This document shows positions 58,591 through 64,000 of a DNA stretch of 64,000 nt, piece after piece (within the stretch, counting starts at the first letter, position 1; each line of letters opens with the position of its first letter). The position numbers were made by a program, and so were the translations under genes. The notes beneath the pieces are model-generated. The model was not told the origin of the DNA, made no database searches, and saw only the letters and a list, made by a program, of their open reading frames with translations. Source of the DNA: Zhihengliuella salsuginis (GTDB taxonomy: Bacteria > Actinomycetota > Actinomycetes > Actinomycetales > Micrococcaceae); contig NZ_BMXK01000006.1 in assembly GCF_014651715.1 (NCBI RefSeq), positions 1 to 64,000 of the forward strand. Direction: 5' to 3'.

Positions 58591-59799
58591 GTGGCAGTAC
58601 GGGGAGTAGAGCTCTTCGCAGGAGGCGGTGGGCTACTACTGGGGTCGGCCATTGCTGGGGTCGAACATGTTGCCGCAGCAGAGTGGAATAAGTGGGCCTG
58701 CCAGACCATGCGCGAGAACGCGGCAGTCGACTATCCACTAGTCCGTGGCCTCAATGTACTCGAGGGTGACGTCCGCTCGATCGACTGGTCTCAGGTGCCT
58801 GGAGCTGACGAAGTTGATGTTGTCACCGGCGGTCCGCCTTGTCAGCCATTCTCCCTCGGCGGGATGGCTCGCAACGCCGAAGACCCGCGCGATATGTTTC
58901 CGGCTACTACCTCAGTCATTGAGCAGCTCCGACCTCGCGCATTCGTCGTTGAGAATGTGAAGGGCCTGACGCGCAGTTCCTTCTCAGACTACTTTGAGTT
59001 CATCAAGTTGCGCCTGCAGCATCCTGAGTTGCGCGCGCGTGAGGGGGAGACGTGGGTAGAGCACTTCACCCGGCTTCAGCGTGAACACACGGCAGTGCGC
59101 TCTGATCTTAACTATCGCTTGGTGACTACCTTGGTGGACGCGGCCGACTATGGTGTACCTCAGCGCCGCCACCGCGTATTCATGGTTGGCTTCCGCTCGG
59201 ACGTAGACGCCGAGTGGTCGTTTCCCAAAGCCGGGTTCTCCGCAGCAGCGCTTCTGCGGGACCAAACCGAAGGACACTATTGGCAACGGCATGGGGTTCG
59301 TGTTGCTGATCGCATTCCTGTGCGTGGGATTCTTAGGGATGATGACGGTAAGAAACCCTGGCGAACGGTCCGTGACGCGATGGTTGGTTTGCCGAAACCT
59401 GCAGCGAACCGAACAGCTAGTGGATGGCTAGATCATCGCCTGCAGGCCGGCGCGCGTTCGTACCTCGGGCACACCGGATCACTGCTTGACGAGCCGAGCA
59501 AGGCGCTCAAAGCTGGTGTTCATGGCGTGCCTGGTGGCGAAAACATGATGCGGTTCCCTGACGGCTCCGTGCGTTATTACTCCACCCGTGAAGCGGCTCG
59601 AATCCAGACATTCCCGGATCGTTACGCACTTCATGGAGCGTGGACAGAGGCGATGCGCCAAGTTGGTAACGCTGTACCTGTCAAACTCGCCCAGACTGTG
59701 ATGGCCAGCGTCGTCGAGCATCTAGAGCTCGACAGTGCGAAGAAGAGCGTCGCCGAGGTGACTCAACGGAACACTGCTCGGTTGATGATGCCGGCATGA
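58591..59799 (+). CDS. DNA (cytosine-5) methyltransferase
   Basis: The GTG at 58591 has a GGGAG site 6 bp upstream; a longer frame from 58549 runs over the operator and is less likely. The 402-residue protein has all C5 methyltransferase motifs in order: I VELFAGGGG, IV GGPPCQPF with catalytic Cys84, VI VVENVKGL, VIII GVPQRRHRVFMVGF, and IX-X with RIQTFPDRY and VGNAVPVKLA. The region between VIII and IX is the target-recognition domain. It overlaps the restriction gene by ATGA and should protect the host against it. By analogy with Eco29kI the target may be CCGCGG. Confidence 0.92.
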   Translation: MAVRGVELFAGGGGLLLGSAIAGVEHVAAAEWNKWACQTMRENAAVDYPLVRGLNVLEGDVRSIDWSQVPGADEVDVVTGGPPCQPFSLGGMARNAEDPRDMFPATTSVIEQLRPRAFVVENVKGLTRSSFSDYFEFIKLRLQHPELRAREGETWVEHFTRLQREHTAVRSDLNYRLVTTLVDAADYGVPQRRHRVFMVGFRSDVDAEWSFPKAGFSAAALLRDQTEGHYWQRHGVRVADRIPVRGILRDDDGKKPWRTVRDAMVGLPKPAANRTASGWLDHRLQAGARSYLGHTGSLLDEPSKALKAGVHGVPGGENMMRFPDGSVRYYSTREAARIQTFPDRYALHGAWTEAMRQVGNAVPVKLAQTVMASVVEHLELDSAKKSVAEVTQRNTARLMMPA

Positions 59800-60407
59800 C
59801 CAAGCATTTCGACCCTCTCGACTACGACAATCTCGGTGCGTCGATCGCGCGTGCCCTCGATGAACGTCCGGTAGAATCATTGGCCAAGCTCGAGCGCTTC
59901 GATGGAGCTGGTATATATGCCCTTTACTACACCGGAGAGCATCCGGCGTACAGGCTTCTTGCAGACGAGAACATGTCTAATGCAGGGGCGTGGGCCCTCT
60001 ACATCGGCAAAGCCGATGCAGAGAATGCGCGAAAGGGTGACCCTGAACAGGCAAATAAACCCGTAGGGGCAAAGCTGTTTAATAGAATTGGCAAACATCG
60101 TGCTTCAATTGGTGCCGCCACCAACCTTGACGTCTCTGACTTTCAGGTTCGAGCACTGGCAGTGGCGCCCACTTGGGTGCCCTTGGCGGAGGTTGTGGCT
60201 ATTCGTATGCACAATCCCGCCTGGAATGTCATCGTCGATGGCCTAGGTAACCACGACCCTGGCGCAGGCAGATATAAGGGTCTTCGTCCGCGCTGGGACA
60301 CACTCCACCCCGGACGCGCATGGGCACCTAAGCTCAATGAGAGGTCTGAAACCGCAGCCGACATTGAGCAGGACGTGGTCCAGTACCTCAACACGCACCG
60401 GCCTTGA
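59796..60407 (+). CDS. Eco29kI-like GIY-YIG restriction endonuclease
   Basis: A 203-residue protein close to Eco29kI throughout (FDPLDYDNLGASIARAL … GAGIYALYYTG … ALYIGKAD … ARKGD … LFNRIGKHRASI … DFQVRALAV … WVPLAEVVAI … NPAWNVIVDGLGNHDPGAGRY). The GIY-YIG residues expected for catalysis are kept: Tyr41, Tyr69, Arg97, His101, Glu132 and Asn144. Eco29kI is a type II enzyme cutting CCGCGG; the same target is likely but not proven. It begins 4 bp inside the methyltransferase gene and looks intact. Confidence 0.9.
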   Translation: MTKHFDPLDYDNLGASIARALDERPVESLAKLERFDGAGIYALYYTGEHPAYRLLADENMSNAGAWALYIGKADAENARKGDPEQANKPVGAKLFNRIGKHRASIGAATNLDVSDFQVRALAVAPTWVPLAEVVAIRMHNPAWNVIVDGLGNHDPGAGRYKGLRPRWDTLHPGRAWAPKLNERSETAADIEQDVVQYLNTHRP

Positions 60408-61013
60408 GTAGTTGTTGCTGTCAGGCATAAGCACAGATACCGGGCGATCGATGTGCTCCACAAGAGGCTCGAATTAGGCGTCCTCGGTCCGATCCTGGAA
60501 CCGGGCTGTATTGGCTGCGGCCGCAAACGGCTGAAAGCTCGGTGCCCACGAGTTTGTGGTTAGCGCCGAGGCCGAAACCAACGATGATCGTAGATGCAGG
60601 TCCAGGAAGAACGAATTCTCGAATTGTTCGGACTCTACTTAGGTCCGCGACGCGACATTGGGGTGCTGCTCGACGAGGAAGGATGGGCGTCGCTCTCTCT
60701 TCCTGATTTGCTCTGGCACAGTGCTGCCGCTCCAACCTGGCACGTCAGGCGGGGTTTTGAAGGAGGAGTTCAGCAAGTGCAGTGGTCTCCGGGCGATGGT
60801 GCTCATCATGATCCTAAACGGCTATTCTCACGACCTTCCTCTTTAGTGGTGCAAATAGCGTAGGGAGGCCATGTCGCCCATAATAGGCCGGCCGTAGGAC
60901 CGCTGCCATGGGAATGGCCTGCGGCCTTTCGGCGCAATTGCCCTATCATCGATGGCTCGTGCCTCGGCTCATTGTGACTACGCCTTACAACTCGAGTGCG
61001 ATCTCCGGACTGC
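60408..61013. other. About 600 bp without a convincing gene
   Basis: Only short frames occur. One at 60594-60863 (MQVQEERILELFGLYLGPRRDIGVLLDEEGWASLSLPDLLWHS, plus strand) faintly resembles the opening of RNA 2'-phosphotransferase (KptA/Tpt1: IGLxLDxxGWxxVxxLL) but loses the pattern afterwards, so at most it is a remnant. The base composition is less GC-rich than most of the window. Confidence 0.5.
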
Positions 61014-61214
61014 TTATCGTCTGTCCTCGAATGGATCTACTACCGAGTGCACTCCGTGAAGAGGGCAGACAAAGATGATACGTACACCAAATCCGTCGAC
61101 TCCTTCCGGATCGGGTGTGCAGTCGCCGCCGCAAACGGTGCATGTTCTGTATCCGTCGCCCCATGGTATAGGAACTTGCTTACCGCTTGCGGCCTCGTCT
61201 TTGTCGTCATTCAT
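61014..61214 (-). CDS. Small zinc-ribbon-like protein
   Basis: A 66-residue protein MNDDKDEAASGKQVPIPWGDGYRTCTVCGGDCTPDPEGVDGFGVRIIFVCPLHGVHSVVDPFEDRR. The arrangement CxVCGGDC followed 20 or so residues later by CPLHGVH could bind one zinc. No family recognised. The ribosome-binding site is weak (GAAG), and neighbours on both sides are remnants, so it may be part of a decaying island. Confidence 0.45.
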   Translation of the reverse strand: MNDDKDEAASGKQVPIPWGDGYRTCTVCGGDCTPDPEGVDGFGVRIIFVCPLHGVHSVVDPFEDRR

Positions 61215-61892
61215 GCTTCAAATCTACTCAGTTAACACGCCGACGCCACTGCGAATCGTTACCTTGTGGAAAAGATGTGCGTTGTATAGGGGATTCAACC
61301 TTTCCGGAGCTAGAGAGACATGTAGCCGAGTTGCTCCGTCGTGTACTCCTGGAGAGCCTGCACACTCCATGGGCTTCGCACGCGACGAACTCGCCGCAAC
61401 GTCATGGCGCCGAGACGAGTGATGACGTCGCGGCGTCCGCGCCAGAACAGGGCATTGATCATCCATTGAAGCAGTTCGCGCATCAGCTCCGGCGACGAAC
61501 CGGACAGTGCGTGGCCCAGAAACGAGTGGGTCGGTTATCGTGATGACTTCGTTCGAGTGTGCTGTGAGGGGTTCACCCGAAGGGTTATACGGTGACCGCG
61601 TTTGCCGTGACTACGACGTGCTGATCACCGTTGCGTCACACCACTATGCGGAACTCCAATCGGGCTACTCGCATGGATAACTTAGGTCCATGCTTGACTA
61701 GCCGTCGAATGATTGCTGTGTGCCGAGGATTTGGGTATCGACGACTAGGATGGGTGCAGGAATGCGGCAGCTCCGCGTAGGTATCGTCGGCCCGCTGGCC
61801 CAGGTCCAGTACGTGACTAGGCCAATAGCCGACCTGGGGGCCTGCTGACCTGAATGCTATGAATTTACCTCAAGGGAACTGGACGCCTAGGA
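61215..61892. other. About 680 bp without a recognised gene
   Basis: No frame here shows a recognisable motif or good start. The stretch is comparatively AT-rich and leads into the GHKL ATPase gene, so the last 100-200 bp probably hold its promoter. No tRNA-like or long inverted-repeat structure was seen. Confidence 0.5.
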
Positions 61893-64000
61893 ATGACTGA
61901 AGAGCAACTTGACCTAACTCCGTCTCCGCGAATCCTGGACGTGATTGCCGACGTAGACATGAGCGTCGAGGAGTGTCTGGCCGAACTCATCGACAACGCG
62001 CTAGATGAGTTAGCAAGTGCGCGTCGGGACAAACCCGGCTTCGAAGGTGAGGTTGAGATCGACCTGCCCTACGGCGCATCGGTCACGTCTGAGTCCGTCA
62101 TCAGTGTGACTGACACGGGGCGCGGCATGTCGTCGGAGCAGATGCGAAACGCGCTGCGAGCGGGCTCGTCGGGCAACGATCGATATGGCTCCCTCGGTCT
62201 CTTCGGAATGGGATTCAATGTCGCGACGGGTAGGTTGGGATACGTTACGACGATACGCTCGGGTCGCTCAGATGAGACTTGGTGGACCATCGCAACCATT
62301 GACATCCAGGCTATGGGTTCCGAAGATTCGTTCCAGGTGCCGCTCGCGCGTGAGCCGAAGGCGATCGGTGAACATGGCACGACGGTTGGCGTCTCCCGGC
62401 TGCGGAGCGACACCGTCAAGCGCCTCGGCTGGAACGGCATCGCGAGCCGTGTCAGAAGCCGAATCGGCGAAACTTATTCGTACATGCTCCGGAACGTAAC
62501 CGGCACAGTTATCGCTGGGGCGGAAGTCATTGGAGGGCTCGGCCTCGGACTGCGTCTAAACGGCGAGGCGGTCAAGCCCTATATCCCGTGCATCTGGTCG
62601 TCCGAGCGGTCAGTACTCTATAAGGGGCAGCACGTTTCGGCCGTCGTTGAGATCAATGAGCAGCTAGGCTTGGCTTTCGCTTGTTCTGACTGCGGCCACT
62701 GGCACTCGCCCGAGATGCGTGATCTAGAACAATGTGTCGAATGTGGGTCTAACCGGATTGAACAGCGCGCTCGCGAGATCCGCGGATGGCTTGGCATCCA
62801 GCGCTACGACGATGCCAACGACTTTGGCATCTCGCTGCTTCGCGAGGGGCGCACGATTCGCCACCTCGACAAAGGTCTCTTCGATTGGCTCAACTCGGAC
62901 ACAGGGGAGCGGTTCACGGAGTACCCGGCCGAACTTGGCCGTGGGCGCATTGTTGGTGAGCTCCACCTCGATCATCTTCCTGTTAATTACAGGAAGACCG
63001 ACTTCGGTCGCGACACCGTGGCATGGAGGGCAGTCGTTGAAAAGGTTCGCGGTTTCGGACCGCTTCAAGAACAACGCGCCAAGCAGCTCTCCTTCGAGAG
63101 TAACTCTTCTCGCCTCGGCATGCTGTTTCACGCGTACCGTCGGTACGATCCGGGCTATAGGTACTTGGTTCCCGGCAACGGTGAGAAAGCGATGGCGGAC
63201 AAGGCGCGCACTTGGGCGCGGTATTTCCGAGAGGGCCTGACTGACTATCAGTCGGACGAGATGTGGTGGAGGTATGTCGTCAACCACGAGGAGATCAAGG
63301 CCGGTTTCGCGGATGCTGACGACGGCGGAGACCTCGACAATACGAATATTGCTGATCTTTTGCCGGATTCGGGTGGTGATGCGGACGAGAAGGATACCCT
63401 GGGAGGCAGCGACGGTGCTACTGAACAGCCCAATACGCCTGCGATGGAGACCCGTGACGATCGGCTGGCTCGGTTCCGGGCAAGCGGACGCATCATTCCA
63501 CAACTCGATGCCGCCCTTATCGTAATTCCCGATGACACCACCACCATCAAGGTGACTGCGTACATTACTAAGGGTGTGGAACTACCCGATGGATTCTCTA
63601 ACGCCAACCTTGAAGCGGGCGTAATTGAGATCTTCCTCGACAGCCGTCACACCTTGCTCGCCGAATACGGTTGGAACCCAGTTGACGTCGCAATTACGGT
63701 CTTCCACGACTACGCGGCTGGCTACCTGGGCTACAAGGGCCGGGCCGGAGTTTTCGTGTCGCGGGTCTTAGAGCAGGTGGGTGACCGGAAAATCGATGCA
63801 GCGACTGTTCGAGCGTCTGCGGAGGGTATCTTGAGCCAGCTTCGAGAAGCGGTGGTTTCGGTCATCAAAGAAGATCCCACCGGGATCTGGTCGAGATTGT
63901 CGCCCGCAGCGAAGACCGAGACTCAGAAGATTGCGGCGAACGCCGCTGATCAGGCCGACTGGAACTCTTTGGTCGACTCTGGCGAATACTCCGAACACCT
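61893..64000 (+). CDS. GHKL (MORC/MutL-like) ATPase with zinc ribbon, cut by the window end
   Basis: The frame is open from the ATG at 61893 to the last base, over 700 residues, with no stop. GHKL ATPase motifs are clear: N-box ELIDNALDE (31-39), G1 TDTGRGM (73-79), G2 GLFGMGFN (102-109) and the GT loop GEHGTTVG. A CxxC…CxxC zinc ribbon (Cys264, 267, 281, 284) is followed by GWLGIQRYDDANDFGISLLREGRTI, resembling the S5/transducer part of MORC-type ATPases. A Gly/Asp-rich linker (about 480-505) leads to a C-terminal domain. Prokaryotic MORC-like ATPases have been linked to restriction-modification systems (Iyer, Abhiman and Aravind). It lies 1.5 kb past the Eco29kI-type pair. The exact biochemical role is unknown. 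Confidence 0.88.
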   Translation, partial: MTEEQLDLTPSPRILDVIADVDMSVEECLAELIDNALDELASARRDKPGFEGEVEIDLPYGASVTSESVISVTDTGRGMSSEQMRNALRAGSSGNDRYGSLGLFGMGFNVATGRLGYVTTIRSGRSDETWWTIATIDIQAMGSEDSFQVPLAREPKAIGEHGTTVGVSRLRSDTVKRLGWNGIASRVRSRIGETYSYMLRNVTGTVIAGAEVIGGLGLGLRLNGEAVKPYIPCIWSSERSVLYKGQHVSAVVEINEQLGLAFACSDCGHWHSPEMRDLEQCVECGSNRIEQRAREIRGWLGIQRYDDANDFGISLLREGRTIRHLDKGLFDWLNSDTGERFTEYPAELGRGRIVGELHLDHLPVNYRKTDFGRDTVAWRAVVEKVRGFGPLQEQRAKQLSFESNSSRLGMLFHAYRRYDPGYRYLVPGNGEKAMADKARTWARYFREGLTDYQSDEMWWRYVVNHEEIKAGFADADDGGDLDNTNIADLLPDSGGDADEKDTLGGSDGATEQPNTPAMETRDDRLARFRASGRIIPQLDAALIVIPDDTTTIKVTAYITKGVELPDGFSNANLEAGVIEIFLDSRHTLLAEYGWNPVDVAITVFHDYAAGYLGYKGRAGVFVSRVLEQVGDRKIDAATVRASAEGILSQLREAVVSVIKEDPTGIWSRLSPAAKTETQKIAANAADQADWNSLVDSGEYSEH

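Noticed and set aside
60594-60863. An 89-codon frame with slight likeness to KptA/Tpt1
   Set aside because: The resemblance stops after about 35 residues and key downstream motifs are missing; kept only as a note on the gap.
61187-61543. A 118-codon plus-strand frame between the small zinc protein and the ATPase
   Set aside because: No recognisable motif, poor start context and overlap with the minus-strand ORF; not supported as a gene.
1-64000. Counting CCGCGG sites as evidence for the Eco29kI-type specificity
   Set aside because: Several sites are present (for example near 4918 and in the terminator at 55944), but in such GC-rich DNA, and with a protecting methyltransferase, presence or absence says little without a genome-wide count.
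1-64000. tRNA, rRNA, riboswitch and CRISPR features
   Set aside because: No T-loop-like tRNA signature in a cloverleaf context, no rRNA sequence, no known riboswitch core and no spaced repeat array were found by reading; a covariance-model search would be decisive.

Overview
The window is 64 kb of high-GC DNA with the gene style of an Actinomycetota chromosome: GTG starts, 4-bp ATGA/GTGA overlaps in operons, and actinobacterial domains (DUF6153, DUF6318-like, DUF4190, WXG100-like and EspG-like type VII secretion partners). A member of the Micrococcaceae or a close relative is the best guess. No rRNA, tRNA or CRISPR array was recognised. Both edges cut genes: an ISL3-type transposase on the left and a large GHKL ATPase on the right.

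Layout. 1-2.2 kb: right end of an ISL3 element that has truncated a PKD-type secreted-protein gene, then a frameshifted methyltransferase. 2.4-8.8 kb: housekeeping and accessory genes (DUF4352-type membrane protein, DUF6153-DUF305 pair, DoxX, quinone-type reductase, DUF1304, TetR, pentapeptide repeats, Fic with a small partner). 9.1-11.1 kb: rbsR-rbsK with a 30-bp operator palindrome. 11.2-19.1 kb: a TetR-controlled cluster (amidohydrolase, ABC importer, formylglycine-type sulfatase) bounded at both ends by copies of a 65-bp hairpin repeat. 19.1-22 kb: DUF4396 protein behind a CsoR/CstR-type operator, and a divergent LysR/YeiH pair. 22-27 kb: DUF4190 proteins, a lipoprotein, a zinc-motif membrane protein and an XRE-ImmA/IrrE pair.

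27.0-39.2 kb is one carbohydrate-acid catabolic locus. A nine-gene minus-strand operon (SDR, sialidase-fold protein, HpaI-type aldolase, aldo-keto reductase, complete Dpp/Opp-type ABC importer) diverges from a four-carbon acid sugar kinase fused in frame to a PdxA2-type dehydrogenase, followed by a DeoR regulator. 39.3-41.1 kb holds a lipoprotein and a secreted PKD protein, the intact relative of the gene broken at the left edge.

41.1-49.8 kb is the most unusual block: three tandem modules of a type VII-secretion-like toxin/immunity system. Each is built from a small helical protein, a glycine-zipper effector, a small membrane protein with a basic tail (putative immunity), and LpqN-like plus EspG-like functions, which are separate genes in module 1 and fused in module 2. 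Module 3 keeps only an intact immunity gene and a shrunken LpqN fragment. A conserved 77-bp element precedes each module. No secretion apparatus is visible.

49.8-52.1 kb: a CsoR-family repressor lacking the copper-ligand His, overlapping a CoA-disulfide-reductase/rhodanese, with an operator like the one before the DUF4396 gene at 19.8 kb; this points to persulfide (CstR-type) control of both loci. 52.2-56.7 kb: a penicillin-binding protein and surface proteins. 56.9-64 kb is a lower-GC, patchy defence region: AbiEi with a decayed AbiEii, an Eco29kI-type restriction-modification pair behind a 19-bp palindrome, and a MORC/MutL-like GHKL ATPase with a zinc ribbon that runs off the window.
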